Shown: positions 9,105 through 18,397, counted from the stretch's first letter. The stretch is DNA of 64,000 nt from Neorhizobium sp. JUb45 (GCF_004343585.1 NZ_SLYW01000013.1:34995-98994), one strand, 5' to 3'. Notes: generated from the letters alone by a model not told the origin. A program made the numbers and translations.

Positions 9105-9740
9105 ATGACGAGCGAAACAATCCGCAACCCGAACACCGATACCCTACTGACACCGGAAAATTCCGCATTCATCATCATCGACTATCAACCAATCCAGGTT
9201 TCGTCGATCCGGTCGATGCCGCGCGACGAACTGGTTTTCAATATCGTCAGCACGGTCAAGGCAGCAGTGAACTACAACCTCCCGATCATCCATTCGACCG
9301 TGAACATCAAAACCGGTCGCAACAGGCCACCGATCCAGGAACTGCAGGATGTGATCGGGCATCTGCCGACATATGACAGAACCTCGATCAACAGCTGGGA
9401 GGACATCGAATTCAAGCAGGCCGTCAAGGCGGTCGGTCGCCGCAAACTGATCATGACGGCACTTTGGACGGAAGCGTGCCTGACCTTCCCGGCGCTTGAT
9501 GCTATACAGGAAGGCTACGAGGTCTATGTTCCCGTGGATGCGGTCGGCGGCACTTCGCTGGCTGCACACGAGGCAGCATTGCGACGCGTCGAACGGGCTG
9601 GAGCCAAATTGATCAGCCGCGTTCAGATGTATTGCGAACTCCAGCGTGACTGGGCGCGCGAAGCCACGGTTCCGGGTTTCATGGGCGTGTTTGACAACGC
9701 CGACGGGTTCAATCCTGAAAAAGCCAATCACGCCGCCTAA
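9105..9740 (+). CDS. Isochorismatase-family hydrolase, YcaC-like
   Basis: A 211-residue cysteine hydrolase of the isochorismatase superfamily. The first strand F-I-I-I-D-Y-Q-P carries the catalytic Asp26, and T-A-L-W-T-E-A-C-L carries the catalytic Cys125. The region from I-N-S-W-E-D to the end matches E. coli YcaC (208 residues) in order and spacing, including A-I-Q-E-G-Y-E-V, H-E-A-A-L-R and C-E-L-Q-R-D-W. YcaC-type proteins form ring-shaped oligomers and their substrate is not settled. The gene is monocistronic and is followed at once by a strong hairpin. Confidence 0.88.
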   Translation: MTSETIRNPNTDTLLTPENSAFIIIDYQPIQVSSIRSMPRDELVFNIVSTVKAAVNYNLPIIHSTVNIKTGRNRPPIQELQDVIGHLPTYDRTSINSWEDIEFKQAVKAVGRRKLIMTALWTEACLTFPALDAIQEGYEVYVPVDAVGGTSLAAHEAALRRVERAGAKLISRVQMYCELQRDWAREATVPGFMGVFDNADGFNPEKANHAA

Positions 9741-9752
9741 GGCAAACTTGAT

Positions 9753-9784
9753 GATGCGGCGACGGGGGATGCCGTCGCCGCATC
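9753..9784 (+). terminator. Hairpin after the YcaC-like gene
   Basis: A perfect 13-bp stem (GATGCGGCGACGG at 9753-9765 pairing with 9772-9784) encloses a six-base loop, starting 12 bases after the stop codon. There is no U-tract, so it may be a weak intrinsic terminator or an mRNA 3'-end stabiliser. Confidence 0.7.
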
Positions 9785-10566
9785 GCTCCAATCAGCACCC
9801 GCAGGACGTCCACGGTGTCCTACGGACAGCAATGTTTCCCACCGAGTCGAACAAATCAATCTCGCCAAAGCGGCACGGCCTGGACGAACAGCCTTCATTG
9901 CCATGCCCCGCAAATCTGATTGGCATCCGCTGGTCGCTTCAATCTCTTCCCTGCGCCAAACTGTTGAATGCTGTGGAAATCACAACGAAAATTAGTAGGA
10001 CTCGCCGGTCAGTTCGCAGTGGTAATCAACATTGTCCGTTCGATCAGGGCCACAAGCGACCGGCGGTCTTGAACGGAATCGAACCATCAACATGTCGCAC
10101 TTTAAATATATAAGCATCTGAACACGTACGCTTTTTTGAAATTCCGGGGGCTCAATGTCCGCGTAAGGTGCTATTATGGAACTAAAGCGAATGCAGCGTA
10201 GCCTCGATTGTGAAAAGCACCTGCCAGTTTCCCAGTTCGCCGAAGAGCAACTGCAAAACGAAGGGCTAAATTTCCCAAAACGCGAAACGCCCGAAAATTC
10301 TGGGTTTTGCCAGTCATCAGATGGGTTGTCCGAGTGTCATGCCAACGTCGGTCAAACCAATGCCCAATGGAGGTGTATCGACGCAGTGAATGCGGAGACC
10401 GGAGCTGACGAGTTGATGATCGTGTCCGACGTGTTCGAACATAGAGCTAGGATACGGTCTCTGGAACTCATTGCTGACGCAGCCGGCGGCGCTCGTCCAG
10501 TTAGTTATTAAGACTGTAGGTAAGAACCGAAGGGAGGGCCGCCCAACAAGGCGACCCCAGTGCTGG
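9785..10566. other. Gene-less stretch
   Basis: Nearly 800 bp without a supported gene. The longest plus-strand frame (10176-10511, 111 codons) has no ribosome site and no recognisable protein; a minus-strand frame at 10317-10589 is likewise unrecognised. It is less GC-rich than the flanking genes and may be decayed coding DNA. Confidence 0.45.
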
Positions 10567-11316
10567 TTAGACCTGTGCCCAACCACCATCGACGGTCAGC
10601 TCCACGCCTGTTATGAATTCAGAATCATCGGATGCCAGGAAAAGCACCGTCTTTGCGATGTCGTGCCCAGTGCCCTTGCGCCCTAGCGGCGTGTGGTCGA
10701 TGGCCTGAACGTTCATCTCGCGGATCATCTCTTCGCTCAACCCGGTTTTGCGCATGATATCTGTATCGATGTAGCCGGGTGCCATCGCGTTGATCCGGAT
10801 ACCCCGGGAACCATATTCCGCCGTCAGGGAGCGGGCCAGCGACCGCAACGCAGCCTTCGTAGCCGAATAGACCGACAGTCCGGCCGTGCCTCTGACTCCC
10901 TGAATCGAGGTGTTGAGGATGATCGAACCGCCTGTAGACATCAGCGAAATGAGCCTTTGAACGCTGAAGAAGGTGCCTTTGAAGTTCGTTCCGACAGTGA
11001 AATCGAAGTCTTCGTCGCTGACGTCTTCGAACATCCCTGGCTTTGCACCCCCGGCGTTGGCAAACAGGACGTCGAGCCGACCGTATCGATGCTCTACGAA
11101 CGCACGCAGGGCGTCGAGGTCAGCAAGCTTGGAAATATCGCCGCAGAATGGCTGGACGCCTTTTCCGATATCTCGAACCGCCACGTCCAGAGCACCCTGA
11201 TCGCGCCCCGTTATAACGACCTGTGCGCCTTCCAACACGAATAGCTTAGCGGTGGCCAAGCCCATTCCCGTACTACCTCCCGTGATAACCGCGATCTTTC
11301 CGTCCAGTTTCCCCAT
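10567..11316 (-). CDS. SDR-family oxidoreductase
   Basis: A 249-residue classical short-chain dehydrogenase. The cofactor loop T-G-G-S-T-G-M-G is at 12-19, the N-A-G motif at 87-89, the catalytic Ser at 137 and Y-S-A-T-K at 150-154. The basic residue after the second strand (T-G-R-D) suggests NADP(H). The C-terminal L-T-V-D-G-G motif is present. It lies 117 bp downstream of a LysR gene on the same strand and may be its target. The substrate is not identifiable. Confidence 0.9.
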   Translation of the reverse strand: MGKLDGKIAVITGGSTGMGLATAKLFVLEGAQVVITGRDQGALDVAVRDIGKGVQPFCGDISKLADLDALRAFVEHRYGRLDVLFANAGGAKPGMFEDVSDEDFDFTVGTNFKGTFFSVQRLISLMSTGGSIILNTSIQGVRGTAGLSVYSATKAALRSLARSLTAEYGSRGIRINAMAPGYIDTDIMRKTGLSEEMIREMNVQAIDHTPLGRKGTGHDIAKTVLFLASDDSEFITGVELTVDGGWAQV

Positions 11317-11433
11317 GCTAATACTTCCTTCCGCCTGAGCTGCATCAGTGCAGCGTTGAACGGAAATAAGCGCAGATCGCGTATGAGCCGAGACGGCTGA
11401 CGGGACTAGGAAGTATTCCTGGCAAGAATGATA

Positions 11434-12348
11434 CTAGCGCGTGAGACGCAGGGCGGGTTCCCTTGCGCATATCTCTGCGAGAAAATCGATCACGACGCGG
11501 AAGCGCTGCGGCATTCTTTTTCCGCTCACGGACAGGACATGGATCGGGGACGGTTCGGGCGCGTAATCCTCCATGATGGAAACCACGGTTCCGGCGTCTA
11601 AATCTTGCGAGAACATGGCTCGCCCGGCATATCCGATACCAAGTCCTGCCAAGACGGCCGCTCTCTGGTCTTCAACGTCGTTCGACCTGATATTTCCTTC
11701 GGGGTCCAGCATAACAACCCCATCGGGGCCATTCAGCTTCCACGGCTGCACAGCACCTTGAGTTTGCCCGACAATGAGATTGTGGGAGCGCAGGTCCGTG
11801 GGACTGACGGGGGTGCCGTGGTGCTCAAGATACGCTTGGGTTGCTACGATCATCATGTGCAGATCACCGATCTTGCGGGCAATCAGAGTTGAATCTGGCA
11901 ACGCCCCGACGCGGAGCGCAACGTCAATACCGTCGCGAACCAGATCGACGCGGCGTTCGGAGGCTGAGATGTCGATGGAGATTTCAGGATAGCGCTCAAA
12001 GAAGTCGGGAAGTTTAGGAATGATGTACATCCTTCCCAGTGCCGGGGGCGTTGCGAGGCGAACCATACCGCTCGGCTTGACACTTTTCCGTCCGATACGG
12101 CCCTCCGTTTCTTCTAGTTCTTCGAGGATACGGATCGCCGACTCGTAGAGGTCAAGCCCCGCCGCCGTCGGCTGTAGCCCGCGGGAGGTCCTGCTGAGCA
12201 GTTGCGCACCGAGATGCGCTTCAAGTGCACCGATCTGTTTACTCACGGCAGGTTGACCAATACCGAGCTCTCGCCCGACATGGGTGAAGCTTCCGCGTTC
12301 GACCACCCGAACGAACAGCTTGAGCGATGAAAAGCGATCCACGAGCAT
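11434..12348 (-). CDS. LysR-family transcriptional regulator
   Basis: A 304-residue LysR regulator with a helix-turn-helix at about 20-40 (G-R-E-L-G-I-G-Q-P-A-V-S-K-Q) and a full effector domain. It belongs to the subgroup with the segment R-T-S-R-G-L-Q-P-T-A-A-G. It precedes an SDR gene on the same strand and nothing is divergent from it within 660 bp, so the SDR is the best guess for a target. Confidence 0.88.
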   Translation of the reverse strand: MLVDRFSSLKLFVRVVERGSFTHVGRELGIGQPAVSKQIGALEAHLGAQLLSRTSRGLQPTAAGLDLYESAIRILEELEETEGRIGRKSVKPSGMVRLATPPALGRMYIIPKLPDFFERYPEISIDISASERRVDLVRDGIDVALRVGALPDSTLIARKIGDLHMMIVATQAYLEHHGTPVSPTDLRSHNLIVGQTQGAVQPWKLNGPDGVVMLDPEGNIRSNDVEDQRAAVLAGLGIGYAGRAMFSQDLDAGTVVSIMEDYAPEPSPIHVLSVSGKRMPQRFRVVIDFLAEICAREPALRLTR

Positions 12349-13009
12349 TCCTTTTTAGGAATATCGTTGGCACGGATCGACCTTGACCTCAAGCGCTTGA
12401 CTTAACGAAAAGTGCCTCAGAAAAAACACCACGCCCGCCGTACAACGCGACGTCAGCGACTGTTGCGGCTAAAGAAAGAAACTATCGCAGGCTTTCCTCA
12501 ATCGCTCGAGCGAATCGTCCGTTATGTCTAGGCCTTTCGTTCTACGATCCAAGCCGCCGCCAACCTACACCTGCGTTTTCCTTGATCCTCGACGCGCTTC
12601 GCTATCGGGGATAATAAATCTCGTCGCCTTGCCGGACGCTCGATGAGCGCTATTGGCGCATTCTTGTCATCCACGTCGCCGCGGTAGCTTTCGGGACGGC
12701 ACACCGCGCCTGGTCAACGTGCGAGGAAAACACCGCTTACAATTATGTGGAGGCACGGGCCGCACGCTCCAAGCCTGCTCTTCCCATCCGTGGATTACCA
12801 GGGATAGCCAAGCTTCAGGCCGCCGGGCAGGAACTGGTTGCCTTAGCGCATCCCCGGATGTCCTGAAATCGGCATACTTCTAAAACCAGGAGAAAATTCC
12901 GTCCCTATATTCGATATGACGTTTACCCATTGCGAGGTCACGCAATCTGCAGCGCTCATCTAGTTCTCGTTACACGCTAAACCCGCTACTGTTTTCGGAT
13001 TGAAAGGCT
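12349..13009. other. Gene-less stretch containing a diverged coding-like repeat
   Basis: No intact gene is supported in this 661-bp gap between the start of a LysR gene and the end of an MFS gene. It contains one copy of a diverged repeat (12645-12740) and otherwise short frames without ribosome sites. Confidence 0.5.
12645..12740 (+). repeat. Diverged coding-like repeat, copy A
   Basis: Read on the plus strand, this gives E-R-Y-W-R-I-L, then A-A-V, then H-R-A-W-S-T-C-E and T-A-Y. The minus strand of 62935-63027 gives D-R-F-W-R-F-V, A-A-V, H-R-A-W-S-M-C-E and T-A-Y in the same frame, with one codon fewer between. The core CACCGCGCCTGGTCAA is identical in both. The frame here stays open to a TGA near 12866 but has no start codon with a ribosome site. 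It is probably a fragment of a repeated or decayed gene family. Confidence 0.55.
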
Positions 13010-14173
13010 TCAGTCTAGGATCGTCTCAGGGCCGCCCTTTCCAGGTGAAGCACTCCACAATGCGGCGCCCCCCATGATGATGGCAAATGAGATGAGCGCT
13101 GTGGCGCTTCCAGCGTAGTCCAAAACTGCTCCGAATAACGGCGCCCCAGCGGTTTGGCCAAGCGCCAGAATAAGAAACGGAATACCGAGGCCGAGCGCGG
13201 GGCGATCTTCGTATAAAGCGATCCCCCACATCAGAAAAGTGCCTGTAGCGACGATGTAGGCCGCGCCGAACAATCCCATAATGGCAAAGCCTGCTGGCGG
13301 GTAAACCGTTGCTCCCACCAAACTGACCAAGATCAGCGCCATGCACGACACTGACAATCGGTGGGCGAAACGTATGCCGAGATAATCAGTTAGAAGGCCC
13401 GTCGCTGCACCGGCTGACCCGCCGATGCCAAGCGCTATCCATGCCAACGCAATCGACCTGTCTGAAAAACCCACCTCATCTCGCATAAAATTCGCGCCAA
13501 AGGTCCAAATCGCAGTGCTGGCGCTGCCAGCGAGAAACGCGCTGGTGCAAAGCCGCCCTGCTCCTGTGCGAAACACATAATTGATCGACCACTGGTCGTA
13601 GACGTTGGCCTTGATTGCAGGGGTTGTGGGCATTACAAACCAGAGCCACACGGTTACGACTGCCCCTAATACGGCGAAGACCGCATAGAGTTCCCTCCAT
13701 CCTCCCGGAAACGCTAGGACAGCGACACCGGATACAACTATGCCTGCCGCCGTGCCTGAGTTGATGACGCCGTTCGCACGCGGCCTGTTGCCTTGGTCAA
13801 AGCCTTTCGCGACCGCGACAGCTAGCGGCGGTGACGTGAGGCCCGTGCTAAGCCCAGCAACAGCAATCGCTAGACCAAGTTGCCAAGTCGTCTGAGACGA
13901 CGACACCAGGAACATTCCAAGTGTGGCCGCCAGGCCTGCCAATCCCGCCACCCGCCGCTCACCCATAGGCACCTCGAAGAGAAGAGCGACTGCTATTCCG
14001 AGACAGTAAGCGGCGAAGGCACCACCGCCAATCCACCCCGCGGCTGCGGCAGTAAGGTCGAGGTCGTCACGGATATACGGGAGTAGAAGACCGTAAGCGA
14101 AGCGCGCTAGCCCGTAACTCAGCGCCGTCAGACAAAAGGCCGAGGCAACAAAGTTCACGTGTCCCCTCGTCAC
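13010..14173 (-). CDS. MFS transporter, YbfB/YjiJ family
   Basis: A 387-residue inner-membrane transporter with about twelve spans. The N-terminal segment A-L-S-Y-G-L-A-R-F-A-Y-G-L-L-L-P and the later S-G-T-A-A-G-I-V-V-S-G are typical of the YbfB/YjiJ branch of the major facilitator superfamily, whose substrates are poorly known. It starts at GTG 14173, overlapping the TGA of the upstream tetR gene by four bases, so translation is coupled. The TetR protein and its upstream palindrome suggest an inducible efflux unit. Confidence 0.87.
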   Translation of the reverse strand: MTRGHVNFVASAFCLTALSYGLARFAYGLLLPYIRDDLDLTAAAAGWIGGGAFAAYCLGIAVALLFEVPMGERRVAGLAGLAATLGMFLVSSSQTTWQLGLAIAVAGLSTGLTSPPLAVAVAKGFDQGNRPRANGVINSGTAAGIVVSGVAVLAFPGGWRELYAVFAVLGAVVTVWLWFVMPTTPAIKANVYDQWSINYVFRTGAGRLCTSAFLAGSASTAIWTFGANFMRDEVGFSDRSIALAWIALGIGGSAGAATGLLTDYLGIRFAHRLSVSCMALILVSLVGATVYPPAGFAIMGLFGAAYIVATGTFLMWGIALYEDRPALGLGIPFLILALGQTAGAPLFGAVLDYAGSATALISFAIIMGGAALWSASPGKGGPETILD

Positions 14174-14715
14174 GAAGGCTCTCTTGCAGATGCCACTAGA
14201 GCACGCGCCGCTCGCTTGGCAGAGCCGATTGGAGTGCTATCATAAACACTGGCGGCGGCAGTAGCGCCCTCGAATAGAAGCCATACCTGAACGCTCAGCT
14301 CAGCATCCACTCGGCCTACGCAGACCTCAACGCGTCTACCTATTTCTTCGCGAAATTCTCGTTTATGTTGGTGGACGATGGCCGCTATCTCCTCGTTCGC
14401 ACCAGCATACTCACTGTAGGCACGCAGCAGCATGCAGCCTCTCGTACCGTGCTCCGCCATCCACTTCTCTTGGACGTCGAAGAGATGACCAATAGGGTCT
14501 TCTAACGCTCGCTGCTCTTGGAGCCGCGCCATGAAAGCGAAATGGCGCTTTTCAAGAACGGCGGTGACAAGCCCGTCACGTGATCCAAAATGCTTGTAAA
14601 GGGTTCGGGTGGAAGTGCCGGAGGGAGCAAGGATTGCATCGACGCCGACTCGGTGAAATCCATGAACCTCGAACACCCGCTCGGCGGCGCTAATGATGTT
14701 AGCACGTTTTTGCAT
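14170..14715 (-). CDS. TetR-family transcriptional regulator
   Basis: A 181-residue TetR repressor with the helix-turn-helix at about 10-55 (R-V-G-V-D-A-I-L-A...T-R-T-L-Y-K-H-F-G-S-R) and an all-helical ligand domain. The start is placed at ATG 14715 because starts further upstream (14745, 14775) would put a perfect palindromic operator inside the coding region. It is the first gene of an operon with an MFS transporter and is probably autoregulated through the site at 14727-14742. Confidence 0.87.
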   Translation of the reverse strand: MQKRANIISAAERVFEVHGFHRVGVDAILAPSGTSTRTLYKHFGSRDGLVTAVLEKRHFAFMARLQEQRALEDPIGHLFDVQEKWMAEHGTRGCMLLRAYSEYAGANEEIAAIVHQHKREFREEIGRRVEVCVGRVDAELSVQVWLLFEGATAAASVYDSTPIGSAKRAARALVASAREPS

Positions 14716-14726
14716 CCTAGCACATA

Positions 14727-14742
14727 TACAACGATCGTTGTA
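14727..14742. promoter_or_regulatory. Perfect palindromic operator of the tetR-MFS operon
   Basis: TACAACGATCGTTGTA is a perfect 16-bp palindrome centred about 20 bp upstream of the chosen tetR start. Its length, symmetry and position fit a TetR-family operator. Confidence 0.75.
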
Positions 14743-14908
14743 CATTGCAAGGAGCTTAGTTCTTTTATGATTCAACCGATCGATTCACGAGAAACATGGC
14801 CCAGCGAAGCATGCTGCTAGTGGGCCAACTCCTCTTCTAGCTCTCGCAGTTAAAGATGATTGTGCGGGATGCATGGAAGGTAACTGTCACATCCGGCCGT
14901 GCTGTACC

Positions 14909-15934
14909 TTACAATTTTGGAAGGCCACTGGATTGGCGCACGATCAGATTAGTGCGGGTGATAATAGCACCTGCAGGCGCCTGTCGATCCTGGAGCCTGA
15001 GCAGCAGTCGGCGTGCTGCAGTTTCGCCGACATGGTTGGGGTGCGTAGCTACCGACGTCAAGCGAGGACGAGTTATTTCGGTATTCATGACATCGTCGAA
15101 ACCTATTAGAGCGCGGGTGTGTCCAACCGCGAGGCCAAGGTCATACAAACCGGCAGACATTCCCAAAGCAACGAGATCATTAAAGCATACGATTGCTGTA
15201 GGTTCTGGTGAGAGCGATAGAATTGCAGATGCGCTGGCCGGAACGTTTAATACGTTGTGAGGCACTTCGAAAATGAGTGAGGGGTCCAAATCATGCCGCG
15301 TCATAGCTTTTCGAAATCCGTCAAGACGATCTCGATACGCTGAGTGATGCACACGGTAGACAGCGAATGCAATGTGACGGTGACCGAGTTCGACCAAATG
15401 ATCAATCGCTGCTTCAACACCGCCTGAATAGTCGGGACCGACATAATCGAGGTCAGAGCGAATTTGACGCAAAACCTGGATAACGGGAGTTGTGAGCAGT
15501 TGCTTGGCAGACAACGTCCCGACTTTCGTTCCCTCCGCCGGGCAAATCAAAAGTCCATCGACGCCATGTTCTGTCATTCGGGTAATGACGTCAAGTTGAC
15601 GTACGGGATCGTCGTGACTGTTGGCCACAAGCACTGCCAGCCCTGCATCATTTGATACGGCTTCAATCCCCGTCAAGAATTCGGCAAAAAATGGGTTGGC
15701 AAGCTCCGGAACGACAACACCCACAATCCTGCTTTGGTCTGCTCTCAAGCGTGCTGCGGTAAGGTTTCGGACATAACCCAGTTCATCGATCACCGATTCA
15801 ACGTTTTGTCTCGTCGCATCCGAAACGAGCGGACTGCCGCGGATCACGAGGGATGCTGTTGCGCGGGACACACCTGCTTTCTTCGCCACGTCAATCAAGG
15901 TGACGCGCTTATCGGTGGGATAACCTTGGTTCAA
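14909..15934 (-). CDS. LacI-family transcriptional regulator
   Basis: A 341-residue LacI/GalR repressor. The DNA-binding head is near the N-terminus (T-L-I-D-V-A-K-K-A-G-V-S-R-A-T-A-S-L-V) with the hinge helix after it, followed by a two-lobed sugar-binding domain. No ATG precedes the head, so the start appears to be TTG 15934, with GAGAAGG nine bases upstream. It is divergent from the sugar dehydrogenase operon, and two CG-centred palindromes of LacI type lie between them, so it probably represses that operon until a sugar or polyol binds. Confidence 0.88.
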   Translation of the reverse strand: MNQGYPTDKRVTLIDVAKKAGVSRATASLVIRGSPLVSDATRQNVESVIDELGYVRNLTAARLRADQSRIVGVVVPELANPFFAEFLTGIEAVSNDAGLAVLVANSHDDPVRQLDVITRMTEHGVDGLLICPAEGTKVGTLSAKQLLTTPVIQVLRQIRSDLDYVGPDYSGGVEAAIDHLVELGHRHIAFAVYRVHHSAYRDRLDGFRKAMTRHDLDPSLIFEVPHNVLNVPASASAILSLSPEPTAIVCFNDLVALGMSAGLYDLGLAVGHTRALIGFDDVMNTEITRPRLTSVATHPNHVGETAARRLLLRLQDRQAPAGAIITRTNLIVRQSSGLPKL

Positions 15935-16040
15935 CGGCGACAGCCTTCTCGCTTGATCGAATCCCTATCGACGTCAAGATCCTTCCTGATCCTACCATTT
16001 ACAGCAGGTACAGCGTCATGGCTAGCCAAGGGCGGGCAAG

Positions 16041-16058
16041 ATTTAGATCGATCTAAAT
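16041..16058. promoter_or_regulatory. LacI-type operator 1 (perfect 18-bp palindrome)
   Basis: ATTTAGATCGATCTAAAT is a perfect palindrome with the central CG typical of LacI/GalR operators. It lies between the lacI-type gene and the dehydrogenase operon, and its core is repeated 26 bp further on. Confidence 0.82.
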
Positions 16059-16063
16059 TCTCG

Positions 16064-16069
16064 TTGACT
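16064..16069 (+). promoter_or_regulatory. Candidate -35 element of the dehydrogenase operon
   Basis: TTGACT lies between the two operator palindromes; 17 bases later there is a weak -10-like sequence (CTAAAG/TAAAGA). If used, the second palindrome would fill the spacer, a usual repression position. Confidence 0.4.
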
Positions 16070-16082
16070 TAGATCGATCTAA
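16069..16082. promoter_or_regulatory. LacI-type operator 2 (perfect 14-bp palindrome)
   Basis: TTAGATCGATCTAA repeats the core of the site at 16041-16058, centre to centre 26 bp. Tandem sites at this spacing would allow two repressor dimers on about the same face of the helix. Confidence 0.82.
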
Positions 16083-16180
16083 TTGACTAAAGACATGTTC
16101 AAGACGATGGCGCGGCGTAGTGCCGCAGCAATCGCCTTCGGGCAATTGCCCTTCCTGACGTCCATCTCTTGGAAACATCC

Positions 16181-16744
16181 ATGTCGACACACTTGAGCAC
16201 TTCACCGCCTGACGCGGCTAAATCCAATTCCACTCTGATTACGCGGAGAGCACTTCTCGGCGGCACTGCCCTGGCCATCCTTGGACTTTCGGCAAACAAT
16301 GAAGCGATGGCCGAAACACTTGTTACGCCCGATGAGCAGGCGTTCCATCGATTATCAGTCGCGCTTACAGGTCATGATGATCTTTCGCCTGTCACATCCA
16401 AGCGGATGTTTGAGGTGCTTCGCCGCGACGACGAGCCTGGGCAGCAGCGTTTGTTTGCGCTGGTTACGTTGGCTGACGCGATGCAGACGCCGGCTTCGCT
16501 CAAAGCCGCAGCCTCCGCTGCAGGTCTCGAGGCCGAGTTCATGCGCCTGCTTACTGCTTGGTACACCGGTACGATTGAAACGCCGAACGGTCCGGTGGTG
16601 CTATCGTACCAGGAGGCGCTCATGTATCGCCCTGTCGCCGACGGAATGACGGTGCCGACCTATTGTAACAAGGGACCGATGTGGTGGACGGGTCTCCCAC
16701 CACAAATCAACCGCATGCCAATCAACAATCCTAGAGTGCTGTAA
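16181..16744 (+). CDS. Sugar/polyol dehydrogenase complex, small subunit (SldS-like, Tat-exported)
   Basis: A 187-residue protein with a twin-arginine signal (T-R-R-A-L-L-G-G near residues 21-28, then a hydrophobic stretch and A-M-A). The mature part resembles the small subunit of FAD-dependent sorbitol, fructose and glucose dehydrogenases: an F-x-x-L-S-V-A-L-T-G start, a central W-Y-T-G-T-I, and the end C-N-K-G-P-M-W-W-T-G-L-P-P. In those complexes the small subunit carries the large subunit through the Tat pathway. A TTG at 16169 is possible, but ATG 16181 is preferred. It ends one base before the large-subunit gene. Confidence 0.85.
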   Translation: MSTHLSTSPPDAAKSNSTLITRRALLGGTALAILGLSANNEAMAETLVTPDEQAFHRLSVALTGHDDLSPVTSKRMFEVLRRDDEPGQQRLFALVTLADAMQTPASLKAAASAAGLEAEFMRLLTAWYTGTIETPNGPVVLSYQEALMYRPVADGMTVPTYCNKGPMWWTGLPPQINRMPINNPRVL

Positions 16745-16745
16745 T

Positions 16746-18392
16746 ATGAAGTCTCCCGTCTTTGAAAACGGCGACGTCACGGCCGACGTCGTTATCGTGG
16801 GCTCCGGTGTAGTCGGTGCGCTGATTGCCGACCAACTAGCCGGAGAAGGCCGTTCCGTTCTGATGCTCGATGCAGGCCTACGCATCGAACGCGCCCAAGC
16901 TGTCGAGAACTGGCGAAACATGCCGTTCAAAAACCGCGCCGGGTCCGACTTCCAGGGCCTTTACCCCCAGTCGAAAATGGCGCCTGCCCCACTCTATTGG
17001 CCCGAGAACAATTTCGTTGAGCTATCAGGTCCGGATGGCAAGGGTTTCAAACAAGGCTATCTGAAGACAGTCGGCGGCACAACCTGGCACTGGGCGGCGT
17101 CAAGCTGGCGCCATCTTCCGGTCGACCTGGAGATGCACTCAGCCTACGGCGTCGGGCGCGACTGGGCGATTTCCTACGACGAGTTCGAGCCATACTACTG
17201 CCGCGCCGAAGAAGCGATGGGCGTTGCTGGACCAAACGATCCCGCGCTGCAATCGCCAGCCGAACGGAGCAAGCCTTATCCGATGGATATGGTGCCATGG
17301 AGCTACGGCGACAAGCGTTTCGCCGAGATTGTCAATCCACATGGTTTCCGATCGGTCCCGATCCCGCAGGGACGCAGCACGCGTCCTTGGAATGGCCGAC
17401 CCACTTGTTGCGGCAACAACAACTGTCAACCGATCTGTCCAATCGGTGCCATGTATAACGGCATTCACTCGGTTATTTCCGCTGAGCAGAAAGGCGCAGT
17501 TGTTCTGGCCGAATCCGTGGTCTACCGGATCGATACCGACGAGAACAACCGCGTCACGGCAATCCACTGGTATGACAGCGAGCACAATTCCCATAAGGCA
17601 ACGGGTGCGGCGTTCGTGATCGCCTGCAATTCGCTTGAATCCCCGCGTCTTTTGCTGGCCGCCGCCAACGAGCGCAACCCCGCCGGCATCGCCAACTCGT
17701 CTGACCAGGTCGGACGCAACATGATGGATCATTCCGGCTTTCACGCCTTTTTCCAGGCAGACGAACCCCTATGGACCGGCCGGGGCCCAGCGCAGAGCAG
17801 TTGCATAGTCGGGCCACGCGATGGCGCCTTCCGGTCGCAATACTCGGCCAATAAGATGATCCTGAACAATATCACGCAAGTGACATCAGCAACCACCACG
17901 GCACTGAAAAAAGGACTTGTGGGAGCGGAGCTCGATGCCGAGATCCGCAAGCTTGCCACCCATGGTGTCGACCTGTCTATCAGCCTCGAGCCATTGCCGG
18001 ATCCGAACAATCGCGTGACGCTCAGCAAGACGCGCGTCGATCCACACGGCATTCCCTGTCCTGACGTTTATTATGACGTCGGCGACTACGTCCGCAAAGG
18101 ATATGACGCGGCTGTCGTTCAGATCAATCAGATCGCCGCACTCTTTAATGCTGCCGATCTGCGAATCACCACATCGCTCAATGCCAACAATCACATCATG
18201 GGCGGCTGCATTATGGGCAACGACGCAAAAGATTCGGTCGTTGATGGCGACTGTCGCGCGCATGATCATAGCAATCTGTGGATTCCAGGTGGAGCTGCGA
18301 TGCCCTCCGCAAGCGTCGTTAACAGTACCTTGAGCATGGCTGCCCTTGGCATCAAGGCTGCCGACAGCATCTCGAAATCGTTGCGGGGTTGA
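16746..18392 (+). CDS. GMC-family FAD sugar/polyol dehydrogenase, large subunit (3Fe-4S-type cysteine cluster)
   Basis: A 548-residue GMC oxidoreductase. The FAD-binding loop G-S-G-V-V-G is at 19-24 and the C-terminal N-H-I-M-G and W-I-P-G-G-A-A-M-P-S-A-S-V-V-N segments form the active site and second FAD motif. Cysteines 221, 222, 227 and 231 match the arrangement that holds a 3Fe-4S centre in the FAD-glucose dehydrogenase of Burkholderia cepacia, relaying electrons to the cytochrome subunit. It has no signal of its own and presumably leaves the cell with the Tat-borne small subunit. Relatives oxidise sorbitol, fructose, gluconate or glucose; the substrate here is not settled by sequence alone. 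Confidence 0.88.
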   Translation: MKSPVFENGDVTADVVIVGSGVVGALIADQLAGEGRSVLMLDAGLRIERAQAVENWRNMPFKNRAGSDFQGLYPQSKMAPAPLYWPENNFVELSGPDGKGFKQGYLKTVGGTTWHWAASSWRHLPVDLEMHSAYGVGRDWAISYDEFEPYYCRAEEAMGVAGPNDPALQSPAERSKPYPMDMVPWSYGDKRFAEIVNPHGFRSVPIPQGRSTRPWNGRPTCCGNNNCQPICPIGAMYNGIHSVISAEQKGAVVLAESVVYRIDTDENNRVTAIHWYDSEHNSHKATGAAFVIACNSLESPRLLLAAANERNPAGIANSSDQVGRNMMDHSGFHAFFQADEPLWTGRGPAQSSCIVGPRDGAFRSQYSANKMILNNITQVTSATTTALKKGLVGAELDAEIRKLATHGVDLSISLEPLPDPNNRVTLSKTRVDPHGIPCPDVYYDVGDYVRKGYDAAVVQINQIAALFNAADLRITTSLNANNHIMGGCIMGNDAKDSVVDGDCRAHDHSNLWIPGGAAMPSASVVNSTLSMAALGIKAADSISKSLRG

Positions 18393-18397
18393 AGACA

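Noticed and set aside
10176..10511. Possible small gene of 111 codons
   Set aside because: No ribosome site, no recognisable family and codon use unlike the neighbours.
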